A stretch of DNA of 64,000 nucleotides, taken from the NCBI RefSeq assembly GCF_026210795.1, contig NC_089455.1, positions 2,046,001-2,110,000 of the forward strand. Direction: 5' to 3'. This DNA is from Rhizophagus irregularis (Eukaryota; Glomeromycota; Glomeromycetes; Glomerales; Glomeraceae). Below the pieces are notes generated by a model that was not told where the DNA came from, made no database searches, and worked only from the letters and a program-made list of their open reading frames with translations. Of this stretch, positions 47,405 through 60,080 are shown piece after piece (position 1 is the first letter of the stretch; each line of letters opens with the position of its first letter). A program made the position numbers and the translations under genes.

Positions 47405-49353
47405 TTAAACTTTTGATCTTTTCGAATCACGATCACGATCACGATCACGAGCACGATCTCTATCACGTTCACGATCTCTATCACGATCTCTGTTGCGATC
47501 TCTGTCACGATCTCTGTCACGATCTCTGTCACGATCTCGATCGCGTTCTCGTTCTCGTTCACGATCTCGATCTCGATCTCGACTATTTCTTCTAGTGTGC
47601 CTAGAACTTGTTGATGATGATGAAGATGAATGGTTTGTTTTAGAGGATGATGCTATTGCTTCTGGAGCGGGCACGTCCCATTTACTAGCACGCTTTCGAC
47701 CTATTAATTAAGAAATTAATTAAAAAACACAATAAATTAACAAAGCATATTCATATGTACATTACCTGATGTGCTAGTCGATGTCCTGGAAATCGATGTT
47801 CTTATGGATGATGATGTGGTGTTTATAGCGGATGTAGCAGATGTAATGGATGTGGATTTTGCAGTAACACTATTACCACTTGAACCTCTTTCAGCTCTAG
47901 CAGCCAAACTTTGCATAACATGACGGGCTTTTGATATATTTTGTGTATTTGAAGAACCAACAAATTGTATTTGACTCCGCTGTTGTTGTTGCTGTGCTAA
48001 TGTACGTTCCTCCGCGATTCTCTTTTGGACTTCCGCTTTGAAATAAAAATAAATAATATCATATTCTGATCTATATTAAAAATTAAAATAACGAGCAGTA
48101 TAAATGTGCATGAATTTACCGAGTTGGTCCGCAAAGGCCTCTGGTGGAAATCCATAAGGATCGTAAACTTCTCGATCAAAATTTGACCCAATTTCATCTA
48201 ACTCCACGAATTCTACTAACTTATTATATATGTGAGGATTACGAAAAGCCTTATTTTTCAAAAGATTTTTATTAAAATGAACGCCTCTTTCTTTTAATTG
48301 GTAAAAATGTACGATCTTTGCCTTTAAATTTAGAACATGTTAAAAGTAAATTCAAATATATTATTTTAAATGCAAAAAATTTTTCAATTATAATACCTGA
48401 AGATCTTGATCACACTCTTTTTCAGGTTCAGGTGGAATACCCCAATTATCTTTGCCTTCAATTGGTTTGGGTGTTAATAATTGACGCATAAGAACTTGTC
48501 TATTGGCATAATCTGATTCATCGAATTGTGTATCCGTCTCCATTGGAGTTGTAGATATATTATCTCCAGTATCACTTTTTTGCTGTTCTACAGGCTCCGC
48601 AGCTTTTTGGTGTGGTGATAATATATTTATAACTGGGGATGAAACAACCTGCTTCGGTGATGCGGATAAGCCATCACGTTTATGTGGAGTTGGATTATTG
48701 TCTTTTCGACGGACTAAATTGGAAAAATCTGGAGATTGCGCCAGTGCTTTTTTAGGAAGCAGTATTGTTGGAGGTGGTGGTTTGATTGATTCTTCCTTTG
48801 ATTGTTTACCGCCTAAAATTCAAATTTGGCAAAATTCGGTTAAACTTTATTATGGTTGAATATACAAGTATTCCAATAAAACAAAAACACACCCAATGAC
48901 ATCACAATTAAATACCTAAACGGTATGTCCTTTCAATTACCTGTATCATTATGTACTATAGCTTGAGAATTATACGCACTCTGTTAGGAACCAAATTGTA
49001 GTCTTTTGTCAACTAACAAACTCTGCTCAACAATTTTATATAAAAAACATGCTCTTTAAAGAAACCATACTACGTTTTTAAGCCCATTACTAGCTTCGTT
49101 TCCTTCCTCTTCTTCGTCGCCTTCCTGATCATCGTCTTTATAGCTAACCAGACTGGATAGCCCCGGAGCTGTTTCGAAAATAAAATCAATATAACTTTTT
49201 GAAACCGTTAATGTCTTTGCGAGCTCTTGTTTGTAAAAGACTTTTACCTGAGATAGCTTTAATTGGTTTGGCTGTATTACCGTCCTTTTCAGTTTTTTGT
49301 TGTTGTTCGTCGTCTTCGTCGTCATAATAGTTAAGACCTAATAGGCTGTTCAT
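47405..49353 (-). CDS. SAP30BP: SAP30BP/HCNGP-like nuclear protein with Arg-Asp tail
   Basis: Seven minus-strand exons join in frame (49353-49248, 49168-49074, 48980-48941, 48812-48397, 48321-48120, 48035-47766, 47700-47405) to 474 residues; exon 3 is only 40 bases. It starts MNSLLGLNYYDDED, as in fungal members. The HCNGP domain spans about residues 203-286 ('WGIPPEPEKECDQDLQ', 'FRNPHIYNKLVEFVELDEIG', 'DPYGFPPEAF'). A late 'KRASKWD' matches the conserved SKWD of animal SAP30BP. The last 60 residues (about 410-470) are Arg-Asp/Arg-Glu dipeptides, like tails of splicing proteins. Family members act in transcriptional repression and pre-mRNA splicing in the nucleus. The symbol is by family only. 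Confidence 0.85.
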
Positions 49354-49534
49354 GAGTGAAATTATGGTTTAAAAACCAAAATTTGTAGAAATTAAATTTA
49401 TATATAGTTTTTTTTTGTTTATTTTATTATGTGGGCTTGTAATATTATGTACGTCACGTTGTACAGCATTCGTTACTAATTTAAAATATATATATAGTGC
49501 GCAAAAATTAAAACTCAAATTTCATATTTCTACG
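49354..49534. promoter_or_regulatory. Divergent promoter, SAP30BP-like / GPI8
   Basis: Only 181 bases separate the two opposite ATGs. It contains TTTATATATAG (near 49398) and TATATATATAG (near 49487), possible TATA-like elements on the GPI8 side. A shared bidirectional promoter is inferred from spacing. Confidence 0.55.
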
Positions 49535-51081
49535 ATGACTTTTAATATTATACGATTTCTTACAATTTTGATAATATTATATACTATTATTTCTCAAATT
49601 TCTTTAGCCCAGGATACTGAAGCTATCGTAGACGGCTTCTTTAGTCGAGGAGGTCATACTAACAATTGGGCAGTTTTGGTAGAGTATCAACATACGCTAA
49701 TTAAGATCTATTTTGTTGTTTAAAAGATATAGCTAATAATTTTTTTTCAACAGGTATGCACTTCGAGATTTTGGTTTAATTACCGTCATATTGCGAATAC
49801 ATTATCAATATATCGTACAGTAAAGCGTTTAGGTATTCCGGATTCGAATATCATCTTAATGCTTGCCGACGACGTAGCCTGTAATCCACGTAATGCATTT
49901 CCTGCTACAGTGTTTAACAATGCTGGAAGATATTTGGACCTGTATGGAGATAATGTAGAAGTAGATTATAGGGGTTATGAGGTAACAGTGGAGAATTTTA
50001 TTCGAGTCTTAACAGGTGAGATATTGTTTAATATATTAATACGCAAGATAATTTTACACTAATCTCTGAATGTTATAGGCCGTGTTGCTCCGGATACACC
50101 TCGATCTAAGCGTTTACTGTCTGATGATCGGTCAAACATTTTAGTGTACATGACTGGTCATGGTGGTAATGAATTCTTGAAATTTCAAGATGCCGAAGAG
50201 ATTAGTAGTTTTGATTTGGCAGATGCGTTTGAGCAAATGTGGGAAAAGAGAAGGTTAGAAAATATGTATATTTTTATGCGTCTTTTTTTTTTAAAAAAAA
50301 AGAAAAAAATAAATTGTATTTTTATAATTCAGGTATCATGAAGTTTTATTCATGATTGATACATGTCAAGCGAATACAATGTATAGTCAAATATATTCAC
50401 CCAATATATTGGCTACTGGAAGTAGTGAACTTGGAGAGAATTCTTATTCAGTATGTTATCTTTCAACACTCAGAAAATATTTTTTGTTTTTTTTTTAAGC
50501 ACACAGGTTTACTTATTGTTCTACTATTATTAGCATCACATGGACACTGACATTGGTGTTGCGGTTATTGACCGTTTTACTTATTATAATTTGGAATTTT
50601 TGGAGAAAGTAGATATGCAAAGCAAGGCAACTTTGAAAGATTTATTTAATTCATATAACCCGAACTTTATACATTCAACTCCCGGTGTTCGGAGCGATCT
50701 GTTTTCTAGGCCATTAGATAAGGTCCTCGTGACTGATTTTTTTGGAAGTGTTCAAAATATAGAACTCACGGGACAACAATACAACATATCAAATTCGGAC
50801 ATTGTTAATGAGACCATTATCTCTGACGAATCAAATTTTAAGGTAAATTATGATTTTGCATACTTTTTTTAGACTTTCAAATGCGCTGATTATTATTATA
50901 ATATATTCAGATTACTGAATATCAATCAAACGAATCTCCGCGTGAATCCGAGAAATCTAATTCTAAAAATTTTCATTTGTTCAACGTCAATTCAAAGCAA
51001 TCATCACCTTCAATACCACAATTTTTAATTGCAAGTACTTTATTTGGAATATTGATTAAATTAGTATCGATCAAAATATGA
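49535..51081 (+). CDS. GPI8: GPI transamidase catalytic subunit GPI8/PIG-K
   Basis: Six exons join in frame (49535-49678, 49754-50015, 50079-50253, 50333-50450, 50534-50842, 50911-51081) to 392 residues, the usual length. The ATG at 49535 is chosen because it starts a signal peptide ([20 protein letters not shown]). Legumain-like C13 peptidase: '[18 protein letters not shown]', catalytic His163 in MTGHGG, catalytic Cys205 in [11 protein letters not shown], then '[20 protein letters not shown]'. One membrane segment at the C-terminus ('[19 protein letters not shown]'). It cleaves the C-terminal signal of proteins in the ER lumen and attaches the GPI anchor, within the Gaa1/Gpi16/Gpi17/Gab1 complex. 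Confidence 0.96.
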
Positions 51082-51753
51082 TATAATATAGATAAGTAAT
51101 TTTGTTGTTCTTTAAGATACCTAAAAAGAATAAGAAAAATTTAAGCATACAATTTTGTACTAGTACTGTTACATGAAATTTTTTTGTCTTCATTTAAAGA
51201 AAAAAATTATTTTAATTTAACTCTAATTTAGTAATTCACAAATGATTTATCAAAAATGTAATTATATAATAACCAACCGAATCATATTAAAAGAAGATAA
51301 TGCAATGCGATATACTGTAGCCTTATTACCAGAATTAGAATTCCCCCCCAGCAGACCCAGTTAAATTTCTGTCAAAAAAAAAAAAAGAAAAAAGAAAAGG
51401 ATAAGCATTAAATTCATTAAATTAATTTTTACATTTAAATATGTATATTTTTTCCGCTTATTAAAATAAAATTGGAGGGGAATGTCATCATTACATCAGC
51501 GATGAATGATTAAATGATTTACTTATCTCTAAAATCTAATCAACACTATCTTCGATGATGTTTATCCTTTGTTTTATTATTTCTTTATCTCACCTATCTG
51601 AACTGATTGATTAACCGCTTTTATCTTAAATGATGCAATTTTTTTTTCTGCCTGATTTAAAAGATACAGTTACCCGCGAATTTTATATTTATATAAATAC
51701 ACACGAACATTTCGCCCCATTCGATATTTTTCATTTTTTCATATTTCGCTACA
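51082..51753. promoter_or_regulatory. Upstream region of the Tps2-type gene
   Basis: 672 bases without a gene. A TATAAA lies at 51692-51697, 57 bases before the ATG, inside a 'TTATATTTATATAAATA' stretch. An AGGGG at 51476-51480 matches the core of the fungal stress-response element; a single five-base match may be chance. Both would fit a stress-induced trehalose gene. Confidence 0.45.
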
Positions 51754-54700
51754 ATGGTTTCTTCGGCAGTTACTTCGCATATTACGAATAATGTCTCCAA
51801 TGGAACTACTAAGCATACTCGCATAATCAACGTTACCCATATGATCCCTTATACACCAGTACTTGAATCCGTTGAAGAAAAGCCTTCCATTTCATATAAT
51901 TGGAGCTTGAAGCAAAGAAGGGGTCACTCTACTCTTTATTCTGGTCTAAAGTCTTTAAATTCTAAATGGGAAAATCACTATGTAGGTTACGTAGGAACAA
52001 TACTTGATAAGGAAGAAAAACCGGTTGAGTACAGCAGTATTTCAGAAGAGCTTAAACAATCTTTAAAAGAGCATTTATTGAAAGAAAGTATTTCTCCACT
52101 GTTTCTTGAAGATACAGAACATCATGGTCATTATGATGGATACTGCAAACATGGTAGGGTTTAAAATAAAGAATTAATATGCATGAAAAGTTTGTACCCT
52201 TTATTTATATATAATTCGCGTATTTTTTTCGCGACATAGTACTATGGCCATTGTTCCACTATATACTATGGGATACTGTTACTGATGGTCGCAAGGAAAA
52301 AACGTATTGGGAACAATATGTTAAAGTAAATCAAATATTTACTGACACAATTGTTAATATCTACAAGCCGGGAGATTTAGGTAGGTTGAATTCTTTTATT
52401 ATTATCGCAGCAAGTTGTAGATTTTGAAAAGTCGATCAACATTTATTTATTTGCATAAACATTTATAGTAATTAAGTTATTTAAATTATAGTATGGATCC
52501 ATGACTATCACCTTTTGCTTGTACCTCAAATGTTACGAGAAAGACTCCCCGATGCTGCGATTGGTTTGTTCATTCATGCACCATTTCCTAGCTCGGAAAT
52601 TTTTAGGTGTCTACCGAGTGAGTTGATTGATTTTCATATTTTTTATTTAAACTGCTGAGTTGATCTAATCGTAATCAATAATTGATCTATGATATAGAGA
52701 GAAAGGAAATTTTAAATGGAATGCTGGGTGCAAATCAAATCGGATTCCAGGTATTGTAAAAATGGTACATTTATTATTTAAGATTATAAAAAATTTACGA
52801 GCTTATTTATTTATATTAGACATATTCATACTCGAGGCACTTTATCAGCAACTGCACACGTATTTTGGGCTATGAAACAACACCAAATGGAGTTGATTTT
52901 GAGGGTTCACTCGTATCTATCGGTACTTTCCCTATTGGGATTGATGTTGAAAGAGTTGAAGCCCAAAGGTATATAATAAAACTTAATGATTATAATGATT
53001 AGTTATTATGGAATTATAATTATTTAATTAACTATTCTTTAGGAAACATTCTGATGTTGCACCAAAAATGGCAACGATCAGAGAAATGTATGCAGATAAA
53101 AAGATTATTGTTGGCAGAGACAAATTAGATTCGGTTAAAGGCGTTATTCAAAAGCTACATTCTTTCGAAAAGTTTTTAGAAGAATATCCTGAATGGCGGG
53201 GAAATGTAAATATGCTAAAACTTTTTATAATAGCAAAATAAAATTATTATAAAGTATTTATTTATTTGATTTTTTTTTCAAAAAAAAGGTTGTTTTAATA
53301 CAAGTTACTTCACCAGCTCAAATTGAATCACAAAAATTAGAGAAAAAATTGTCAGAACTTATTTCTCATATAAATGGCACGTATGGTTCTCTCGAGTTTA
53401 CACCCGTCCACCATTATCATAATCATATAGATCAAGATGAATATTTCGCACTTTTAAGTGTTGCAGATATTGGTCTTATTACTTCTATACGTGATGGGAT
53501 GAATACAACATCCCTTGAATATATTATGTGCCAGCAGGAAAATCATGGCCCACTTATATTGAGTGAGTTCACAGGAATGGCAGGATCTTTAGGTGCTGCT
53601 ATAATGGTAAACCCTTGGGATTACAGTGGAGTAGCAAAAGCCATCAATGATGCCCTGAATTTGCCTGCAGAAGAAAAAAAATTTAAGCATATGGTAAATA
53701 ATTATTTTGATATTATTTATTACACTATTATATATAAGTATTTCATTAAAAATAATTAATATTTATTACATTTTATAGCAATTATATAAACAAGTTACTA
53801 ATCACACAGCTCAATCTTGGGCAGATTCTTTTGTCAAAGAGCTAATTGTAAGTTTAAACAACAAAGATCAGTCGAATGTCACTCCATATCTCGATTTCAA
53901 ATACTTACAAAAGAAATACAAGGCTGCTAAAAAGCGATTATTATTATTCGATTACGATGTAAGCCTTTAAAGTAATTTCTCAATATATTCACTTTTTTTG
54001 AATTTTTTTTTTTTTAAACAATTAATTAATTATTTAGGGTACATTAACACCGATTGTAAAAATTCCAAGTGCAGCGGTTCCTCCATCTAACTTGCTTGAG
54101 GCATTAGGAGCACTTACTAGTGATCCTAATAATTCAGTTTGGATCGTTTCTGGGCGTGATCTAACTGCATTAGAAACTTGGCTTGGTTCTGTTAAGGGAC
54201 TTGGTTTCAGGTAAATATAAGGACTAATAATATTTTAAAATAATGAATACTAAATTAATCATGTTTGATCTATAGCGCAGAACATGGAAGTTTCCTTAAG
54301 AATCCAGACTCTGATAAATGGATTAATCTTACAGAAGATGTTGATATGAGCTGGAAGAATGATGTAACGGAGATTTTTACATATTACACTGAAAGAACAC
54401 AAGGGTCTTTCATTGAACACAAACGGTCCTCTATTACATGGCATTACCGGCAGGCAGATCCTGAGTATGGGTAAAGTATCATCATAATTTATAACTTAAT
54501 TAAATTTCGCAATACTGGCTGCTTACTTTTAAATTCTTTTCGCAATTAGTGCATTTCAAGCTAAAGAATGTCAAAACCATTTGCAAAGTGCAATTCTTCC
54601 AAAATTACCAGTAGAAGTCTTATTAGGAAAGAAAAACTTGGAGGTCAGACCAACATCATTTAATAAGGTTGGTTTAGTATTTTATTTGTTATATTTTTTC

Positions 54701-54976
54701 ATCAAGTAAAACATAGGAAAGTTTAATAAATTTTTATCCGACTAGGGAGAGATAGTAAAACGGTTATTGATATCTCATCCGGATGCAGATTTTGTATTCT
54801 GTGCTGGAGATGATCGAACCGATGAAGATATGTTTAGAGCATTGAGAAGATCAGAGTTATCAAGTGATACCTATTTCTGTACAACAATCGGTGCATCTAA
54901 TAAGAAGACGATGGCCGGATGGCATGTGAATTCACCTGAAGAACTAATTCGGTTTATGCAGAAGCTGAACGAATGA
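51754..54976 (+). CDS. TPS2: Trehalose-6-phosphate phosphatase, Tps2 type
   Basis: Twelve exons join in frame (51754-52153, 52240-52380, 52492-52617, 52698-52750, 52820-52968, 53043-53205, 53289-53693, 53779-53958, 54038-54210, 54276-54470, 54550-54667, 54746-54976) to 777 residues. The N-terminal two thirds is a GT20 fold ('WIHDYHLLLVPQMLRERLPD', 'ADIGLITSIRDGMNTTSLEY'). Its donor-site segment reads GRDKLDSVKG where active synthases have an RLD(Y) motif, so Lys replaces the usual Arg; this suggests a non-catalytic GT20, as in Tps2. The C-terminal HAD phosphatase has DYDGT (about residue 537), VSGRD and GDDRTDED (about 722). It removes phosphate from trehalose-6-P in the cytosolic Tps complex; trehalose is a main reserve and stress sugar of these fungi. 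Confidence 0.93.
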
Positions 54977-55849
54977 ATTAATGATTTTTATGGTAATCTA
55001 ATAACATTAATGCAGAAATGACAATTTAATATAGCACACAAATTTGTGTAATTATTTAACATTTTGTTAGAAAATAGTATTATAAATAATTATTTAAGAA
55101 TGAATGAATCAAATTAATTTGTATAGCAAATTAATTAATAATATTAAAAAATTAGTAATAAAACAAACTTAATTATTTTAAGTACGAAAGGGGCGCATTA
55201 AATACTGTACTTGGCCGGCATTAAGAAACTTATTGTGTAAATCGTGTAACAATAGGATTTTACAACACCATATATGATGTATCCGTCCACTCAAAATCCT
55301 GACCCCAAAATGTCATAATCCCAACATCCCATAATACTGATTTCTTTTAAGATTTTTCATTTCGGTATTTTGAATTTCGAGCTTATGAAGTGTCGGACTT
55401 ATGAAATGTCGGGATTATAATATCGATTTCGTACTAAACCTTTTAGGCATTAAAAATCTAAAATATTTTTTTAATCCTAAAAAAAAATATCCAAAATATC
55501 AAAATTCAAAATATTGTTCATTAACTAAATTAAAAATATTTAGCTAACTCCCTCAACAAACCAAAACCTATCCTATTTATATTTTTCTAAACTAAATAAT
55601 TCTTTAAATTTTCCACCTAAAATTTTCTACTGAACTATATAATAACCATTTTACCACCCGTTATTTCCTTCATTATTTTCTCGAGTTAAATACCCTCCAT
55701 CACTACTATATCCATTCTGCTCTTCTTTTTCTTTTAAACAAAATATCTTTTATTTTTTGCACAATTACTATAATTATTATATTCACAAACTTCATTACAA
55801 TAAATTTTCCCGTAATTACTGTAAACAAATTTTTATTTTCCTTATTTTT
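54977..55849. other. Intergenic region with a small inverted repeat
   Basis: AT-rich spacer. At about 55300-55425, CATAATCCCAACATC and ATGTCGGGATTATAATAT face each other with ATG(T/A)CGG/CCGACA motifs between, an imperfect inverted repeat. No gene seen. Confidence 0.5.
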
Positions 55850-56773
55850 TTGAAAAATTATAAACAAATCCTTTTTTGAATTCTTCTACTGTCGGATAAA
55901 GTTCTTTTCTCCAATTCTTATATTTTAATTCTAAATGTGATTTTCTAACATATTCATCAATTTCATCTTTTGATTCATCTTCGTATTGTTTTTCGATTCT
56001 TGGAAAATTATTAATATTATCTACCTTTTTTCGTTCTTCAAATATTTTAACATTTTCTTGATAATATTGATCATTTTAAATTTCTCGTTCACATGCCCAT
56101 TTTCTTTAACAATGTTATGTTGGTGTTTAAAGCAAATGACTTCTTTTCTTCCTGGGCTTATTTCACATCTACATTGTTGTAATATGTCTTCATTATCATT
56201 CTTCTTTTTTCCATTATTATTTTTTTCTCCATTGATTTCTTCAATTTTTATTTCAATTTTACATTCTAAACATTCTAAACTCTTTTTTTCTCATAAATAA
56301 ACATTTTTCACAGATTCTCATCCATTTCTTTTGTTTTAATAAACAACTTTGTTTCTTTATCTTTTATTCCAATTAATTCTTTAATCTTTAAAATTTCCCT
56401 ATCAATTTTTCAAATTTTCATTTTTATATAATTCTACCTTAACATAATTCTTTCTTACTTCCCATTGTATAAACTCCCCCAAGTTTTATAATAACAATTA
56501 ATATAATATTCTCTTTCTTCTCCTCCACATCCTTTACAAATAATTTTTTCACCCTCTTTTTTAACCTCTTCATTTTCTACTTCTTTTTCCTTTCTTTTAT
56601 TTAAACAATTTTTAAAATTTCTATTACATTTATTACATACAGTATTTCTCTAAATTTCTTGATTTCCAAATATTACCACTGGTACTCCATTACTGTCTTC
56701 TAATATTTTCTAAAGCATTTCTTTCAGCTAGAGTTGCAATCCATCAATCCATAAATAAATGTATTTCAGCCAT
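55850..56773 (-). pseudogene. Cys-rich (zinc-finger-like) gene remnant
   Basis: Read on the minus strand from an ATG at 56773 (MAEIHLFMD, then TGA), coding-like pieces in different frames contain paired cysteines: CNKCNRNFKNC, IICKGCGGEE with YYINCYYKTWG, and QQCRCEISPGRKEVICFKH, ending near 'RKELYPTVEEFKKGF'. The CxxC pairs suggest a zinc-binding protein. There are several stops and frame changes. I do not recognise the family; a lineage-specific host gene family is likely. Confidence 0.45.
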
Positions 56774-58704
56774 TTTATAAATATTAAGTCAATAAAAAGA
56801 ATTTTTTTTTTTTTGAAATATCTATCAATATATAATATAATAAAAAAATTTGTCTTCAAGAATAAAAGTAAAGAGAAAATTAAAATGGATTAAAATTTAT
56901 TCAAATCAAATGAAAAATCAATGTATTAAATGGTAATTTTTTAAATTACTAGATTGTACAGTTTTAGCATTTCTAACTAGTTTTTCTTGTTTAGATTTTT
57001 TTAGCTCCTTTTCTTTAAATCTTTTCAGCTTTTTTATTTCTTTTTCTTATTATTCTTCTTTTTCTCTTTTTTTTATACCTGTTCTTTTAATATTTTTGTA
57101 TTCTCTTATTATCTTATTATCTTTAAATTTCTTATTATTTTTTTACTTTTTTTCTTCATTTTTTCTTCTTATTTATTAGTTATTTTATTAGTTTCTTTAT
57201 TTCTTAATTCTTAATCCTACTTCTTTTTTTCTTTTTTTTCTTCTTTTATTATATTATATCCAGCTATTATAATTTAATGTATTTATTTCTTAATATAGCT
57301 TCAATTTTTTTTTGTAATATTCTTTTTAAATATATATTAACACTTAAAGTTTTAATACTTATATATAACTTTATTATTGTATTTTTTCTTATTCTAATAT
57401 CTATTACTAAATCTGTAAATCACTTGTTTTAATATCTAAATTATTCCTATCCTTTTAATTCCTTTTATCAAAATATATTCTATTAAAATTATATTAATAA
57501 TTCATTTATTATTTCCATTTTTATTAAATATTTAATTTAATTGTATAATTAATTTTGTCTATTTCTTTTCCTAACTTCATTATATTTACAGTATTACTTA
57601 TGTATATTCAATTCAGAAATTACTATCTTTTATTATTCTCTTTTAATATACTATTATAATATTTCCTATACTATTATTTAATATATACATAATATAAATT
57701 ATTATTCAAAAAATCTATTTGTTTTTTTACTCCAAATTTCCAATATCTATTATTAATTCTTTGATATTTCTTAAATTATTAATTATAGTATTTCAGTTAC
57801 TTTTATTAATTTTTTTACTATTATTATTAATTAATTCCTTTATTAATTTTTATTTAGTATATTCATTTAATTAGCTAATCATAAAAAAAAAATAATAATA
57901 ATTGGTTTATTTTAACAAGTATTAATAAAAAGAAAAAGTGATTTGTAAATGGATTTGTAGAAAATATAAAAGACCATTAAAAGTAGGATAAAAATTTTTA
58001 TATAAAAATTTTTTTGAAATAAAAAATAAAAAACTATTTGTAATTTATAGGAAAAAAAATCAGAAAAATATAATATATATAAAAAAGAAGATTATTTAAA
58101 AAACAGTATATTATATATTTGAAGAAAAAAATACATTATGTATAATAGAAATAGCAATAAAAAAAATATAATATTATAAAAAAAGAAAATATATAACAAA
58201 TTATTTATAGTGATAATGTATATTTTTTAAAAATTATAGTAAAAGTATATTAAAAAAAAAAAAAAAAAATTTAAAAAGTGTTTACAATAAAATTAATAGA
58301 CTAAAATATTGATAATATGATTATAATTATAGAAAAATTATATGAAAAAAAAGAAGAAATTAATAATCAATAGTAATAATAATAATAAAATATATTATGA
58401 TAGAATTTTTAGAAGAAATAAAATAAAAACTAATTTACTTCAAGAAAAAAAAATTTATCATTATAAAGTTTAGAATTGAAAATTTTTTCAAATTTTTGAA
58501 AAAAATAAAATAAGTATTATATAAAAATTATTATTATAAAAAAAAAATTTAATTGTAATATAAATATAAAAAAAATAAAAATAAAAAATATAATGTTTAT
58601 TATATTATAATAAATAATACATCAAAGAACTCTTTCCAATGATCCACATGTCCATTTTTTAGCAGAAAAATAATTTTGTTTTTTTTCATTTTATAGCCTA
58701 AAAT
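56774..58704. other. Low-complexity, strand-asymmetric AT region
   Basis: About 1.9 kb with almost no G or C. From about 56985 to 57880 the + strand is pyrimidine-rich (T with some C). From about 57890 to 58600 it turns purine-rich (A with some G), with an A-run near 58254-58270. No gene, and no exact inverted repeat between the halves that I can find. The last 100 bases before 58705 look normal. Confidence 0.6.
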
Positions 58705-59090
58705 ATGGCACACCTGGCCAAATACACTAATATTATTGACCTTGAACAGGTTACCAAACGTAATATTAATAAAAAGAATTTTTTTGACATCCTATGTATT
58801 GCCCTTCAGAAAGTAGAACTTACCAAACCAACCGCTATTCAAGGATATGTAGAGCGTATTTTACCAACTAAAGAATACAACAATACTGAAAACTTTGTTA
58901 AAGACTATAGATCCGTACTTAAGGAACTTGGTGTTAAGAATGAAGTTCAACTCACCTACTTGTTGTTTATTCTCGCCGCTGTTGCTAACGAGTATGAAGT
59001 CTCTTTGAAGAATTACATTGAGAAAACAATTCAAGAACAAGTAGTGCAGTTTGAGTCAACAGAATTAGCCAATGATACGCCAGTATCAAC

Positions 59091-60080
59091 TATACATGAA
59101 ACCGAAATTGGTTAATTTTGACCTCCGAAATGGTTGAAATGGTCAAAATGATTTCGACTTGAACCCCTCCAAAAATCAAAATGGTCGAAATTACGTCATA
59201 GTCATATGATTTTATAGTAAACAATAATATTAAAATTCAAAGTTAACGAACTCCGCATCCAGTGATTCGATTTTTATGATCTTTACACGGTTGGATTCAG
59301 CTCATCGAGAGGATTCCAATGATATGTATTTCATATTTGTAGCATCAATATTGACGGAGTTATTCACGTTTAAAATTTGGTATTAAATAGTCTTATAATT
59401 TTTATAGTAAACAATAATTTTAAAATTCAAAGTTAACGAACTCCGCATCCAGTGATTCGATTTTTATGATCTTTACGCGGTTGGATTCAGCTCATCGAGA
59501 GGATTCCAATGATATGTATTTCATATTTGTAGCATTAAGATTGACGGAGTTATTCACGTTTAAAATTTGGTATTAAATAGTCTTATAATTTTTATAGTAA
59601 ACAATAATTTTAAAATTCAAAGTTAACGAACTCCGCATCCAGTGATTCGATTTTTATGATCTTTACGCGGTTGGATTCAGCTCATCGAGAGGATTCCAAT
59701 GATATATATTTCATATTTGTAGCATTAAGATTGACGGAGTTATTCACGTTTAAAATTTGGTATTAAATAGTCTTATAATTTTTATAGTAAACAATAATTT
59801 TAAAATTCAAAGTTAACGAACTCCGCATCCAGTGATTCGATTTTTATGATCTTTATGCGGTTGGATTCAGCTCATCGAGAGGATTCCAATGATATGTATT
59901 TTATATCTGTAGCACCAATATTGGCGGAGTTATTCACATTTAGAATTTTATATTAAATTATAATTATAAAAATCATATAACTAGGATGTAATTTTGACCA
60001 TTTCGACTTTAATTTCGACTTTTGACCTTTCCAAGTCAAAATATTTATACTTTTGGGCTTTAATTTTGACTTCATATATA
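59091..60080. mobile_element. Inverted-repeat element A with four internal units
   Basis: 990 bp. The left end is TATACATGAAACCGAAATT; the right end in reverse complement is TATATATGAAGTCAAAATTA. It is flanked by the 8-bp direct repeat GTATCAAC (59083-59090 and 60081-60088). Subterminal regions repeat TCGAAATGG/CCATTTCGAC motifs. The middle is a tandem array of four 190-bp units. No ORF of its own. Its sister, element B (63566-63984), is the same structure in opposite orientation with one unit. 8-bp duplication suggests hAT-like or another 8-bp superfamily; the TATA-starting ends are unusual. Confidence 0.93.
59211..59970. repeat. Four tandem 190-bp units
   Basis: TTTATAGTAAACAATA starts a unit at 59211, 59401, 59591 and 59781, and AGTTAACGAA recurs at 59241, 59431, 59621 and 59811, so the period is exactly 190 bp. 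The units differ at few positions (e.g. TTTACACGG, TTTACGCGG, TTTACGCGG, TTTATGCGG). The second and third are most alike, as expected for recent unequal exchange. Confidence 0.95.

Noticed and set aside
47383-47595. Plus-strand ORF rich in His-Asp (HDHDHDHEHD)
   Set aside because: It is the antisense reading of the Arg-Asp tail exon of the SAP30BP-like gene, which has conserved splice sites and domains.
55986-56300. Plus-strand Phe/Ile-rich ORF resembling a membrane protein
   Set aside because: Antisense of the Cys-rich gene remnant; the hydrophobic look results from poly-T/C composition.
59211-59970. Regular repeats at constant spacing, CRISPR-like
   Set aside because: The whole 190-bp period is conserved; there are no unique spacers, and the array lies in a transposon of a eukaryote.
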